Origin: DATAOG01 sp963782885
GTDB lineage: Bacteria > Pseudomonadota > Alphaproteobacteria > Geminicoccales > Geminicoccaceae
Direction: 5' to 3'
Length of the DNA: 64,000 bases
Assembly: GCA_963782885.1 (NCBI GenBank)
Contig: CAWALL010000001.1
Location: 1 to 64,000, forward strand
The stretch's first letter is position 1; every line of letters begins with the position of its first letter. A program made the translations under genes and the position numbers. Of this stretch, positions 52,534 through 62,523 are shown piece after piece. The notes beneath the pieces were generated by a model. The model did not search any database, had not been told where the DNA came from, and saw nothing but the letters and a program-made list of their open reading frames with translations.

Positions 52534-55267
52534 TCAGTTCAGGCGGCCGTGGCAATGCTTGTACTTCTTGCCCGAGCCGCAGGGGCAGGGGGCATTGCGC
52601 GGCACCTTGCCCCAGCTCGCCGGCTGGCTCGGACCGGGCGCGCCGGCGCCGGCGACCGGGCCGCCGCCGCTCGCCGCGACCCGCGGCCTCGAAGTCGGGC
52701 GGGCCGCGACCCGGGTCGGGCGGGCGTCGTCGGTGCCGGTCGCGGCGAGCGGCTCCTCGGCGCCGTCCGCGACCTCGGCCTGCTGCGGCTGCATCCGGAT
52801 CTCGAGATGGCTCAGCACCTGGGTCACCGTCTGGCGCAGGTTGGTCAGCATCGCCTCGAACAGCGCGAACGCCTCGCGCTTGTACTCGTTCAAGGGGTCG
52901 CGCTGGCCGTAACCGCGCAGATGGATGCCCTGGCGCAGATGATCGAGGTGCAAAAGGTGCTCTTTCCAGAGATGGTCGACGATCTGCAGCAGCAGGCTCT
53001 TCTCGGCCATCCGGATCATGTCGGCACCGTAGGTCACGACCTTGTGCGCCGTCTTGCGGTCGGACTCGTTGACGATCCGCTCCTTGAGCTCGGCATCCGC
53101 GATGCCCTCTTCCTTGGCCCACTCGGCGACCGGCACGTCGAGCGCCAGCAGGCGCTTGCAGTCGCGCTCGAGCCCTTCGATGTCCCACTGCTCGTGGTAC
53201 GCCTTCTCCGGAATCGTCGCCGCGACCAGATCGTCGATCACCTGATGGCGCATGTCGCGCACCGTGTCGCCGATCTCCTTGGCCAGGATCAGCTCGTGGC
53301 GCTGCTCGTAGATCACCTTGCGCTGATCGTTCATCACGTCGTCGAACTTCAGCAGGTTCTTGCGGATCTCGAAGTTGCGGGCCTCGACCTTCTGCTGCGC
53401 CTTTTCGAGCGCCTTGTTGATCCAGGGATGGACGATCGCCTCGTCCTCCTTCAGGCCGAGCTTGCCGAGCATGCTGTCCATGCGCTCGGAACCGAAGATG
53501 CGCATCAGGTCGTCTTCGAGCGACAGGAAGAACTTGGAGCGGCCGGGATCGCCCTGGCGCCCCGAACGGCCGCGCAGCTGATTGTCGATCCGGCGCAATT
53601 CGTGGCGCTCGGTGCCGAGCACGTAGAGGCCGCCGGCGGCCAGCACCTTCTGCTTCTCTTCCGCCACCTCCTGCTCGACCCGGGCGCCGCGCAGGGCGCG
53701 CTCGGCCTCGTCCTCGACCTCGGCGAGCTCCTGCAGCTTGCGCATCTCGGCGTTGCCGCCGAGCTGGATATCGGTGCCGCGGCCGGCCATGTTGGTCGCG
53801 ATCGTGACGCCGCCGAGCCGCCCGGCCTGGGCGACGATGAACGCCTCCTGCTCGTGGTAGCGGGCGTTCAGCACCTGGTGCGGGATCTTCTCCTTCTTCA
53901 GCAGGGTCGAGAGATGCTCCGACTTCTCGATGCTGACCGTGCCGACCAGGATCGGCTGGCCCTGCTCGTGGGCATCGGCGATGCTGGCGACGATCGCCTT
54001 GTTCTTCTCGTTCGCGGTCCGGTAGACCTCGTCGTCCTCGTCGTCCCGGATCATCGGCATGTGGGTCGGCGACCTCGACCACATCGAGCTTGTAGATCTC
54101 GCCGAACTCGGCCGCTTCGGTCACCGCCGTGCCGGTCATGCCGGCGAGCTTGGGGTAGAGCCGGAAGTAGTTCTGGAAGGTGATCGAGGCGAGCGTCTGG
54201 TTCTCCGGCTGGATCGGCACCTTCTCCTTGGCCTCGAGCGCCTGGTGCAGGCCGTCGGAATAGCGGCGGCCCTCCATCATCCGGCCGGTGAACTCGTCGA
54301 CGATGATCACCTTGCCGTTCTTGACCAGATAGTCGACGTCGCGGGTGAACAGGCGATGGGCCCTGAGCGCCTGGTTGACGTGGTGGACCAGCGTGACGTT
54401 GGCGATGTCGTACAGCTCGGGATGCTTGAGCAGGCCGGCCTCGGCGAGCCAGGCTTCCATCTTCTCGCCGCCGCTCTCGGTCAGCGACACCGAGCGCTGC
54501 TTCTCGTCCTTCTCGTAGTCGTCGGGCTCGAGCTTCGGCATGTAGCTGTCGACCGTCAGATACAGCTCCGAGCTCTCCTCGCTCGGGCCCGAGATGATCA
54601 GCGGCGTGCGCGCCTCGTCGACCAGGATGCTGTCGACCTCGTCGACGATCGCGTAGTTGAAGCCGCGCTGGACCATCATCTCGGGCGCGAACTTCATGTT
54701 GTCGCGCAGATAGTCGAAGCCGAACTCGTTGTTCGTCCCGTAGGTGATATCGGCGCCGTAGGCCTGCTTGCGCGCCACTTCGTCCAGGCCGGGCACGATG
54801 CAGCCGACCGTGAGGCCGAGGAACTGATAGATCTGGCCCATCCAGGCGGCATCGCGCCGGGCCAGGTAGTCGTTGACCGTGACGACGTGGACGCCGTTGC
54901 CGGTCAGCGCATTCAGATAGACGGCCAGAGTCGCGACCAGGGTCTTGCCTTCGCCGGTCTTCATCTCGGCGATCTTGCCCTGATGCAGCACCATGCCGCC
55001 CATCAGCTGGACGTCGAAATGGCGCTGGCCGAGGGTGCGCTTGGCGGCCTCGCGCACGGTCGCGAACGCCTCGACCAGCAGGTCGTCGAGGGTCTCGCCG
55101 GCGGCCAGCCGCTCGCGAAAGCGATCGGTGCGCGCCCTGAGGTCGGCATCCGTCAGCCCCTGCAGCTCAGGCTCGAGAGCGTTGATGGCGTCGACCGTCT
55201 TCTTCAGGGACTTGATGACGCGGTCGTTGGCGGAGCCGAACAGCCGCTTGGCAAGACCGCCGATCAT
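52534..55267 (-). pseudogene. secA: SecA preprotein translocase ATPase, one extra base in the gene
   Basis: ATG 55267 (MIGGLAKRLFGSANDRVIKSL) opens a normal SecA: QLMGGMVLHQGKIAEMKTGEGKT (Walker A), VDEVDSILVDEARTPLIISG and FTGRMMEGRRYSDGLHQALEAKEK. At about 54067-54073 the reading shifts: the first frame ends in IYKLDVVEV and the other continues PTHMPMIRDDEDDEVYRTANEKNKA to the zinc-binding tail CPCGSGKKYKHCHG. The 2,734-base span is a multiple of three plus one, and removing one base gives a 910-aa protein. Because SecA is essential, the extra base is probably a sequence or assembly error, unless there is a second secA or a programmed shift. ATP-driven protein export through SecYEG. Confidence 0.95.
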
Positions 55268-55470
55268 GGGCGCGAGGTCCTCCCAAGGAGGTCGAGACAG
55301 GGGGCGAAACTGCCTCGTCAGATAGGCAGTCTGCCCGGAAGTGTCAACGCGAGCCCCGGCCCCCGGGCGGTCGGCGCGACCGGCGATCGCCGGCCCGCGA
55401 TTGGGGCTTGTGCCTTTGTGCGGCTGCCTGTATGTGGCCCGATCGCGCACTGATCCCTGGAGCACCCCCG

Positions 55471-56406
55471 ATGTTCGCCAAGACCCTCGCCGCCGCCGCC
55501 ATCGGCCTTCTGGCGCTGAGCGCCGCCGCCCGGGCGCAGCAGCCGGCCGCGGACCAGGACCCCGTGGTGGCGATCGTCGACGGCGTCGCGGTGCATCGCT
55601 CGCAGGTCGAGGAGGCCGCGCGCGGCCTGCCCGAGCAGTATCGGCAGATGCCGATGCAGGTGCTGTTCGGCGTCCTGCTCGACCGGGTGATCGACTACCA
55701 GCTACTCGCCAACGCGGCCGAGCGCCAGAATTTCGGCGATGATCCTTCGGTCCAGGTGGCGCTGGCCGCAGCCCGGGCGAACGTGCTCCGCGACGCCCTG
55801 ATCCGGCGCAAGATCGAGGAGGGCACGACCGAGGCCAAGCTACACGAGCGCTACGATCAGCTGAAGCAGGGCGAGAACTTCGCGCAGCCCGAGGTCCACG
55901 CTCGCCACATCCTCCTCAAGAGCAAGGAGGAGGCCGACGCAGTGATCAAGGAGCTGCAGGGCGGCGCCGATTTCGCGACGCTCGCCAAGGAGCGCTCGAC
56001 CGGGCCGTCGGCGTCGAACGGCGGCGATCTCGGCTTCTTCCGGAAGGACCAGATGGTGCCCGCATTCGCCGACGCGGCGTTCGCGCTCGAGCCCGGCCAG
56101 TTCACGACCGAGCCGGTCCAGACCCAGTTCGGCTGGCACGTAATCAAGGTGTTCGAGCGCCGGACCGTCGAGCCGACCTTCGAGGAGAGCCAGGCGCAGT
56201 TGCGCCAGGACCTGGCGCGCGAGATCGTGACCGCGCTGGTCAGCGATCTGCACGAGGGCGCCAAGATCGAGCGCTTTAATCTCGACGGCACGCCGATGGC
56301 CGAGCAGCCCGAGGCTGCCCCGGCGCAAGAGCAGCCCCAGGCCGCGCCCGCGCAAGAGCCGCCCCAGGCCGCGCCCGCGGCCGGGCAGCCGCCCAAGACC
56401 GAGTGA
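55471..56406 (+). CDS. PpiC/parvulin-type peptidylprolyl isomerase, exported
   Basis: 311 aa. A signal peptide (AKTLAAAAIGLLALSAAARAQQ) is followed by a SurA-like N-terminal helical part (LLDRVIDYQLLANAAERQNFG) and a parvulin domain (VHARHILLKSKEEADAVIKELQGGADFATLAKERSTGPSASNGGDLGFFRKDQMVPAF, residues ~142-199). The tail contains three imperfect AAPAQE(Q/P)PQ repeats. It should help fold periplasmic or outer-membrane proteins. It is divergent from secA and upstream of argJ, an arrangement known in alphaproteobacteria. Confidence 0.92.
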   Translation: MFAKTLAAAAIGLLALSAAARAQQPAADQDPVVAIVDGVAVHRSQVEEAARGLPEQYRQMPMQVLFGVLLDRVIDYQLLANAAERQNFGDDPSVQVALAAARANVLRDALIRRKIEEGTTEAKLHERYDQLKQGENFAQPEVHARHILLKSKEEADAVIKELQGGADFATLAKERSTGPSASNGGDLGFFRKDQMVPAFADAAFALEPGQFTTEPVQTQFGWHVIKVFERRTVEPTFEESQAQLRQDLAREIVTALVSDLHEGAKIERFNLDGTPMAEQPEAAPAQEQPQAAPAQEPPQAAPAAGQPPKTE

Positions 56407-56446
56407 CCGAGGCCGGTCGCGCGCAGGCTTTCGGGAGCGGAGATCG

Positions 56447-57679
56447 ATGGCGCTCGCGCGCTCACCCCTGGCTCCGGAGCGTTTCCCCGACCTGCCGCGG
56501 GTCCCGGGCGTGCGTCTGGCCGCCTGCGCGGCCGGGCTGCGCTATCGCGGCCGGCCCGATCTGACCCTGGTCGAGCTCGTCCCCGGCACCACGGTCGCGG
56601 GCCTGTTCACCAGGAGCCTGTTGCCGGGCCACCCGGTGCGCTGGTGCCGCGCGATCCTGCCCTACGGCCGGGCCCGGGCGCTGGTGGTCAACGCCGGCCA
56701 GGCGAACGTGATGGTCGGGCCGGCCGGCGACGCCGTGGTCCGGACCGAGGCCGAGGCGACCGCGGAGCTGCTCGAGGCCCGGCCCGAGGAGATCTACATC
56801 GCCTCGACCGGGGTGATCGGCGAGCGTCTCGACGTCGCGACCGTGGTCGCGAGGTTGCCGGAGCTCGAGGCGAGCCTGGAGCCACAGGCCTGGGAGCTCG
56901 CCGCCAGGGCGATCGCGACCACGGACACGTTCTTCAAGGGCAGCTGTGCGCGGACCACGATCGGCGATGCCGCGGTCACGATCTGCGGCATCTGCAAGGG
57001 CTCGGGCATGATCCAGCCGGACATGGCGACCATGCTCGCGTTCCTGTTCACCGACGCGGCGCTGCCGGCGGGCCTGCTCCAGGCGCTGCTCGCCGAAGCC
57101 AACCGCGGCTCGTTCAACGCGATCACGGTCGATGGCGACACCTCGACCTCGGACACGGTGCTGCTGTTCGCGACCGGCCAGGCGCGCCACCCGGCGCCGG
57201 CGCGCCTCGACGGTCCGCTGCTCGAACGCTTTCGCAGCGCGCTTGCCAAGGTGATGACCGACCTCGCCAAGCAGGTGGTCTGCGATGGCGAGGGTGCGCA
57301 GAAGCTGATCGAGGTGCGGGTCGCTGGTGCGGTCAGCGACGATTCAGCGAGAAAAATCGCCTTCAGCATTGCGAACTCGCCGCTGGTCAAGACCGCGATC
57401 GCGGGCGGCGATGCCAACTGGGGCCGGCTTGCCATGGCGATCGGCAAGGCGGGCGAGCCGATCGAGCCGGCGCGGATCGCGATCCGGTTCGGCGGCCACC
57501 CGATCGCCGAGGACGGCCATCGGGTCGAGGGCTACGACGAGACCCCGGTCGTAGCCCACCTCAAGGGCCGGGAGATTCTTCTGGAGGTCGTGGTCGGCGG
57601 CGGCCCGGGCACGGCCAAGGTCTGGACCTGCGATCTGACCGCGGGCTACATCGCGATCAATGCCGACTACCGCTCCTGA
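56447..57679 (+). CDS. argJ: bifunctional ornithine acetyltransferase/N-acetylglutamate synthase
   Basis: 410 aa. The autocleavage site is in GMIQPDMATMLAFLF near 188-202, with the nucleophile threonine about 195; STGVIGE near 120 and FNAITVDGDTSTSDTVLLF near 226-244 are also ArgJ blocks. It recycles the acetyl group in arginine synthesis, complementing argD and argF at 18-20 kb. It starts 40 bases after the parvulin gene. Regulation is not evident. Confidence 0.95.
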   Translation: MALARSPLAPERFPDLPRVPGVRLAACAAGLRYRGRPDLTLVELVPGTTVAGLFTRSLLPGHPVRWCRAILPYGRARALVVNAGQANVMVGPAGDAVVRTEAEATAELLEARPEEIYIASTGVIGERLDVATVVARLPELEASLEPQAWELAARAIATTDTFFKGSCARTTIGDAAVTICGICKGSGMIQPDMATMLAFLFTDAALPAGLLQALLAEANRGSFNAITVDGDTSTSDTVLLFATGQARHPAPARLDGPLLERFRSALAKVMTDLAKQVVCDGEGAQKLIEVRVAGAVSDDSARKIAFSIANSPLVKTAIAGGDANWGRLAMAIGKAGEPIEPARIAIRFGGHPIAEDGHRVEGYDETPVVAHLKGREILLEVVVGGGPGTAKVWTCDLTAGYIAINADYRS

Positions 57680-57685
57680 GGCGGC

Positions 57686-58000
57686 TCAGACGCCGGTGAT
57701 CAGCATGTCGATCGCCCCGATGATGTCGTCACGCCAACCGTGGAGGCTGACGATCGAGGCACCGAGCGCTCCGCGAGGCAGGGTGCCGATCTCGGTGGTC
57801 ACCATGATCACCCGCAGGTCGCCGACCAGGAATTCCGGATGGAGCCTGTGGATGGGGTCCCGGAGCAATTCGGCACGCAGCAGCGGCACGACGATCCGGG
57901 TCGGCAAGGCGACCAGAAAATCGCTCTGAACGTCGAGGACGAACGGCATCCGGTGGCTGTCCAGTTGCACCGGATTGCGGTGGGCATCAAACTGCGCCAT
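57686..58000 (-). CDS. ccdB: CcdB-type toxin
   Basis: 104 aa: MAQFDAHRNPVQLDSHRMPFVLDVQSDFLVALPTRIVVPL fits CcdB-like fold proteins, and the C-terminus is SIVSLHGWRDDIIGAIDMLITG. In plasmid F, CcdB poisons DNA gyrase. Its ATG overlaps the ccdA stop as TGATG, typical of coupled antitoxin-toxin pairs. It ends close to the convergent argJ stop. Confidence 0.88.
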   Translation of the reverse strand: MAQFDAHRNPVQLDSHRMPFVLDVQSDFLVALPTRIVVPLLRAELLRDPIHRLHPEFLVGDLRVIMVTTEIGTLPRGALGASIVSLHGWRDDIIGAIDMLITGV

Positions 58001-58248
58001 CAGAGACGGCGTCGGATATCGTTGAAGATCCCGTGTTCTTCGATGAAGCGATTGTAGGCCTCGATCGCGGCCCGGTTCTCTTCCTGCCAACGGCGCGCGC
58101 GCTCGGCGCGGATCAGCTGCTCGAGCTGGCCTTCGAGGGTCTTGGACAGGTTGACCCCGAGCTCACGGGCCTGGCGGAGCAGGTCGCTGTTGATCGACAG
58201 ATTGACCGGCTTCTTGGGCGCCTTCGGGTCGCAGACCGGCGCAGCCAT
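58000..58248 (-). CDS. ccdA: CcdA-type antitoxin
   Basis: 82 aa. A ribbon-helix-helix-like N-terminus (KKPVNLSINSDLLRQARELGVNLSKTLE, residues 12-39) and an acidic helical C-terminus (WQEENRAAIEAYNRFIEEHGIFNDIRRRL) match CcdA, which neutralises CcdB and represses its own operon. GGAGAA is just before ATG 58248. A candidate operator lies 32-52 bases upstream. Confidence 0.9.
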   Translation of the reverse strand: MAAPVCDPKAPKKPVNLSINSDLLRQARELGVNLSKTLEGQLEQLIRAERARRWQEENRAAIEAYNRFIEEHGIFNDIRRRL

Positions 58249-58280
58249 GGCATTTCTCCGGCGGGATCGCGGCGTAAGAT

Positions 58281-58300
58281 ATGCGCATGACCATGCGCAT
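58281..58300. promoter_or_regulatory. candidate ccdAB operator, two palindromic boxes
   Basis: The palindrome ATGCGCAT occurs at 58281-58288 and again at 58293-58300, spaced 12 bases, close to one helical turn. This fits cooperative binding of a ribbon-helix-helix repressor upstream of ccdA, but it is inferred from position and symmetry only. Confidence 0.5.
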
Positions 58301-58311
58301 GCAAGCGACCC

Positions 58312-59259
58312 CTACAAGGCACGGTAGCTGTCGCCGTGGGTCTGGCGTTTGACTTCCAGGGCTTTGACGAACTGGACCATGAAGGTGCAGGTCGGGGTCG
58401 GGACGCCGACCTTGGCGCCCTCGGCGACCACGCCGCCCTGGATCGAGTCGATCTCCGAGCGCCGGCGGGCGAGCAGATCCTGATACATCGACGGGCGCGC
58501 GTTCGGGATCTTGCCGGCGAAGTCCGAGACCCACTGCACCGGGTCGTCATAGGCGAGCCTGATGCCCTTGGCCGCGGCGACCGCGGCCGCCTCCCTGATG
58601 CAGGCCTTGGCGATGCCCCAGGCCCACTCGTTGGCGCGCGCCTGGCCGACCCGCATGCCGGTCGCGGCGCAGGTCGCGCTGAACGCGACGTTCGCGATCA
58701 GCTTGCTCCAGACCACGGGCCAGAGGTCCTCGAACGTCTGGACCTTGAAGCCCGCCTCGCGCCAGACCTCGGCCACCCGCTCGAGGCGCGGCGTGATCCC
58801 GCCCTTTAGCTCGGCGAGGTTGATCGCCTCCATGCCGTTGTGGTGGACGTGACCGGGCGCCTGGATCTCGGCGCCGAAGCCACCGGCGATGCCGAACAGG
58901 AGGTTCTCCGGAGGCAGCACCTGTCGGATCCGATCGACGTTGCCCAGGCCGTTCTGGATCGTCAGGATCAGGGTCTCGGGCCCGATCATGGGCTCGGCCG
59001 CGCGCACGCCCGGCTCGATGTCCATGACCTTGGTGGCGACGATGACCAGCTCGCAGGGCCCCGCCTCGGCGGCTTCGGTGGTCGCGTGCACCGGCACCGT
59101 CCGGTCGCCGCTGGCACCGGTGCAGCGGAGACCCTGCGTGCGCATCGCCAGGACGTGCTCCCGCCACTGGTCGAACAGCCAGAGCTCATTGCCGGCGGCC
59201 GCCAGAAGCGCGCCGTAGACCGAGCCCATGGCTCCGCTGCCGACGATCCCGATCTTCAT
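58312..59259 (-). CDS. 2-dehydropantoate 2-reductase family protein
   Basis: 315 aa. The Rossmann motif is MKIGIVGSGAMGSVYGALLA, with ELVIVATKVMDIEPGVRAAEPMI near 70 and LTIQNGLGNVDRIRQVL near 97. The C-terminal domain keeps WSKLIANVAFSATCAATG (lysine of the KPR active site) and YQDLLARRRSEIDSIQGGV. Ketopantoate reductase acts in pantothenate synthesis, but this protein family includes many paralogues with other 2-oxo acid substrates, so I do not name it panE. It lies divergent from rlpA. Confidence 0.85.
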   Translation of the reverse strand: MKIGIVGSGAMGSVYGALLAAAGNELWLFDQWREHVLAMRTQGLRCTGASGDRTVPVHATTEAAEAGPCELVIVATKVMDIEPGVRAAEPMIGPETLILTIQNGLGNVDRIRQVLPPENLLFGIAGGFGAEIQAPGHVHHNGMEAINLAELKGGITPRLERVAEVWREAGFKVQTFEDLWPVVWSKLIANVAFSATCAATGMRVGQARANEWAWGIAKACIREAAAVAAAKGIRLAYDDPVQWVSDFAGKIPNARPSMYQDLLARRRSEIDSIQGGVVAEGAKVGVPTPTCTFMVQFVKALEVKRQTHGDSYRAL

Positions 59260-59429
59260 CTGCTCCCTCCCGGATCACGCCCCGGAAAGCTACGCCCGGA
59301 CACGTCGGGCGACAACAGCGCGGACCGGCGCGGGCATTTCCGGCGCGACATACCCGACTGTTGTCCGACCGGATTGTCCGATGCAATTTGCTGTGTTTTG
59401 TATGGGTCTCTCAGGAGGGGAGCTGTTCC

Positions 59430-59996
59430 ATGCCGCGAGCGCCGGGATCGGGCAGGCGATGGATCGGCGTCGGCTACGGCGCCCTGCTCGGCGCGCTCGT
59501 GGCGCTCGCCGGCTGCGGCAGCAGCCAGCCGGAATCTGAGCCGCACTTCAAGATCGGCGCGCCCTATCGGATCGACGGCAGATGGTACTACCCGAAGTTC
59601 GTGAGCGCGTACGAGGCGACCGGGATCGCGTCCTGGTATGGCGACGACTACGACGGCCGCCAGACCGCGAACGGCGAGATCTATGACGTCGGTGCGTTGA
59701 CCGCGGCCCATCCGACCTTGCAGCTGCCCTGCCTGGTGCGGGTCACCAATCTCGAGAACGGCAGGAGCCTCGTGCTCCGGGTCAACGACCGCGGTCCGTT
59801 CGTCAAGAATCGCCTGATCGATCTCTCCCAGGCGGCGGCGCGCGAACTCGGCTTCGAGCACCAGGGCCTCGCCCGGGTGCACCTTCAGTATCTCGGCCTC
59901 GCCCGCCTCGACGACAAGCCGATCCGGCCGGGCGAGCGGCGCAGCTACACGACGCTTGCCTGCCGGCTTTCCGAGAGCGAGCAGTTGACCTGCTGA
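59430..59996 (+). CDS. rlpA: RlpA-like septal ring lytic transglycosylase (lipoprotein)
   Basis: 188 aa. A lipoprotein signal ends ALVALAGCGSS (lipobox LAGC). The double-psi beta-barrel domain follows: GIASWYGDDYDGRQTANGEIYDVGALTAAHPTLQLPCLVRVTNLENGRSLVLRVNDRGPF near 67-126, then RLIDLSQAAARELGF. There is no C-terminal SPOR domain, so septal targeting is uncertain. The start ATG 59430 follows AGGAGG. Confidence 0.9.
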   Translation: MPRAPGSGRRWIGVGYGALLGALVALAGCGSSQPESEPHFKIGAPYRIDGRWYYPKFVSAYEATGIASWYGDDYDGRQTANGEIYDVGALTAAHPTLQLPCLVRVTNLENGRSLVLRVNDRGPFVKNRLIDLSQAAARELGFEHQGLARVHLQYLGLARLDDKPIRPGERRSYTTLACRLSESEQLTC

Positions 59997-60173
59997 CGAC
60001 GTCCGCGCGAGCGCCCCGGCGCGTCTGCGGCAAGCTTGAATCACGCGCGTTGATCCGGCCCCCGGATCGCGGGCGCCGCCTGCCGCTACATATTGGGCCG
60101 TCCGTCGATGGTGCTACCGGATATGGAGCAAAACCGCTTGTTTTCGGTCGCACGCCAAGGCATATAGGCGCCC

Positions 60174-62159
60174 ATGCACGATCTTTATGAGGGCGTGCCG
60201 CGCCCGGGCGCCACGCCTGCCGACTACACCGCCGCCGACATCGAGGTGCTGGAAGGCCTGGAGCCGGTCCGCCGGCGGCCGGGCATGTTCATCGGCGGCA
60301 CCGACGAACGGGCGCTGCATCACTTGGTCGCCGAGCTGCTCGACAACGCGATGGACGAGGCGGTCGCCGGCCATGCCAGCTGGATCGAGCTCAGGCTCGA
60401 GGCCGACGGGGCGGTCACGGTCCGCGACAACGGCCGCGGCATCCCGGTCGATCCGCACCCCAAGTTCCCCGACCGCTCGGCGCTCGAGGTCATCATGACC
60501 ACGCTGCACTCGGGCGGCAAGTTCGGCGCCAGGGTCTACCAGACCGCGGGCGGCCTGCACGGGGTCGGGGTCTCGGTGGTCAACGCGCTGGCCGAGGAGC
60601 TGACCGTCGAGGTCGCGCGCAATCGTCAGCTCTGGCGCCAGAGCTTCGTCCGCGGCCAGCCGACCGGCGGGCTCGAGCGGCTCGGCGGCACGCCCAACCG
60701 CCGCGGCACGACCGTCCGCTTCCGCCCCGATTCGGAGATCTTCGGGCCGGCCCTGCGGTTTCGCCCGGCGCTGCTGCACCGGATGGCGCGCAGCAAGGCC
60801 TACCTGTTCCGGGGCGTCGAGATCCGCTGGCAGTGCGACCCGGGGCTGCTGGTCGGCGCCGACGCCGTGCCCGAGCGCGAGGTGTTCCATTTCCCGGCCG
60901 GGCTCGAGGACTTCCTCAAGGCGACGCTCGCCGAGCGGACGTGCGTCACCGAACTGCCGTTCGTCGGCGAGGCCGAGCTCGGTGACGGCCAGGGGCGGGT
61001 CGAGTGGGCGATCGCCTGGCCGGAGGACGAGGAGCCCTACGTCGGCCTCTACTGCAACACCGTGCCGACGCCGCTCGGCGGCTCCCACGAGCAGGCGCTG
61101 CGCAACGCTCTGATCCGGGCGCTGCGCGCCTGCGGCGAGCTGACCGGCAACCGCAAGGTCGCCCAGGTCAGCGCCGACGATCTGCTGGGCGGCGCCTGCG
61201 TGCTGCTGTCGCTGTTCACGCCGAACCCGCAGTTCCAGGGCCAGACCAAGGACAAGCTGGTCGCGCCCGACGCCGGCCGCCAGGTCGAGCTGTCGCTCAA
61301 GGACCACTTCGACCATTGGCTCTCGGGCCACGGCGAGGCCGGCCGCGCGCTGCTCGAGCACGTCGTGGGCCGGGCCGAGGAGCGGCTTGCGCGCAAGCGC
61401 TCCAAGGAGATCGCGCGCAAGACCGCGACCCGCAAGCTGCGCCTGCCGGGCAAGCTCGCGGACTGCTCGATCGACGGCCGCGAAGGTACGGAGATCTTCC
61501 TGGTCGAAGGCGATTCCGCCGGCGGTTCGGCCAAGCAGGCGCGCGAGCGCGAGACCCAGGCGATCCTGCCGCTCCGCGGCAAGATCCTGAACGCCGCCAG
61601 CGCCAGCCTCGACAAGCTGCGCGCCAACCGGGAGCTCGCCGATCTGGTGACCGCGCTCGGCTGCGGCCATGGCAAGGCCTATCGCGGCGAGGATCTGCGC
61701 TACGACAAGGTCGTGATCATGACCGACGCCGACGTTGATGGCGCTCACATCGCGGCGCTGCTGATGACCTTCTTCTTCCGCGAGATGCCGGAATTGATCC
61801 GGGACGGCCACCTCTACCTGGCGCAGCCGCCGCTGTTCCGGCTGAGCGCCGGCGGCGACATCGCCTACGCCCGCGACGAGGCCGCGCGCGACCGGCTGCT
61901 CGCGACCCGCTTCAAGGGCCGCAAGGTCGAGACCAGCCGGTTCAAGGGCCTGGGCGAGATGGCAGCCAGGCAGTTGCGCGAGACCACGATGGACCCGAGG
62001 ACCCGCGTGCTCGAGCGGGTCGAGATCGCTGCCGATGGCGAGGGCGCCACCATCCGCTCGACCGAGGAGCTGGTCGAGCAGCTGATGGGCCGCCGGCCGG
62101 AGCTGCGCCTGGCCTTCATCCAGGCCAATGCCAAGCAGGTCGAGGAACTCGACGTCTGA
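60174..62159 (+). CDS. parE: DNA topoisomerase IV subunit B
   Basis: 661 aa. The GHKL ATPase region has LLDNAMDEAVAGHA near 58, DNGRGIPVD near 84 and GGLHGVGVSVVNALA near 124. The TOPRIM domain carries FLVEGDSAGGSAKQARERETQAILPLRGKILN near 442-473 and MTDADVDGAHIAALLMTFFFREMPELI near 516-542. It separates daughter chromosomes with ParC, which is not in this window. Alternatively gyrB-like, but the short C-terminal domain without an insertion favours ParE. Confidence 0.93.
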   Translation: MHDLYEGVPRPGATPADYTAADIEVLEGLEPVRRRPGMFIGGTDERALHHLVAELLDNAMDEAVAGHASWIELRLEADGAVTVRDNGRGIPVDPHPKFPDRSALEVIMTTLHSGGKFGARVYQTAGGLHGVGVSVVNALAEELTVEVARNRQLWRQSFVRGQPTGGLERLGGTPNRRGTTVRFRPDSEIFGPALRFRPALLHRMARSKAYLFRGVEIRWQCDPGLLVGADAVPEREVFHFPAGLEDFLKATLAERTCVTELPFVGEAELGDGQGRVEWAIAWPEDEEPYVGLYCNTVPTPLGGSHEQALRNALIRALRACGELTGNRKVAQVSADDLLGGACVLLSLFTPNPQFQGQTKDKLVAPDAGRQVELSLKDHFDHWLSGHGEAGRALLEHVVGRAEERLARKRSKEIARKTATRKLRLPGKLADCSIDGREGTEIFLVEGDSAGGSAKQARERETQAILPLRGKILNAASASLDKLRANRELADLVTALGCGHGKAYRGEDLRYDKVVIMTDADVDGAHIAALLMTFFFREMPELIRDGHLYLAQPPLFRLSAGGDIAYARDEAARDRLLATRFKGRKVETSRFKGLGEMAARQLRETTMDPRTRVLERVEIAADGEGATIRSTEELVEQLMGRRPELRLAFIQANAKQVEELDV

Positions 62160-62523
62160 GCGGGGCCGGGAGGGGGCTAGGGCGCCCACCGGCTCCCCGG
62201 CCCGATCCGTCCGAGGTCGGGTCGGCAGCGGGCTGCGCCTGGAAAGCCACCGTCAGGCGCTTCGGCTCCGTCTCCACGATCAGCTCGCCGGCGAGCTCGC
62301 TGACGAGCGGTGAGCAGATGCTGCCGCTCAAAGCCGGTCACTATCACCGAGATCGGCGCGTACCGGGCGGAGCGCGACCGCCTCGAGGCGGAGCCCGCAA
62401 CCCGATGGGCTGTGCGCTGCGATCAGATTACCCATCCTGGGTGCTTTCATCGGGAACGCATGGTTAGCTGGCAGGCGTGCAGGCGCAGCCTTGCACGCGA
62501 CCGGCGGGCGACGGTAAAGGGAT
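62160..62523. other. intergenic region after parE, no gene found
   Basis: About 360 bases. The first 45 hold a GC-rich hairpin (listed separately). The rest shows only short overlapping frames. No promoter for the SIMPL gene could be fixed. Confidence 0.5.
62163..62203 (+). terminator. GC-rich hairpin downstream of parE
   Basis: GGGCCGGGAG (from 62163) and CTCCCCGGCCC (62193-62203) pair over about ten bases with one bulge, four bases after the parE stop. No T tract follows, so the terminator call is tentative. Confidence 0.4.

Noticed and set aside
52534..55267. Programmed frameshift in secA
   Set aside because: No slippery run or downstream structure is evident at 54067-54073, and this is not known for secA; a sequence error is simpler.
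60114..62189. A 691-codon minus-strand frame opposite parE
   Set aside because: No recognisable domain; parE on the plus strand has all ATPase and TOPRIM motifs.
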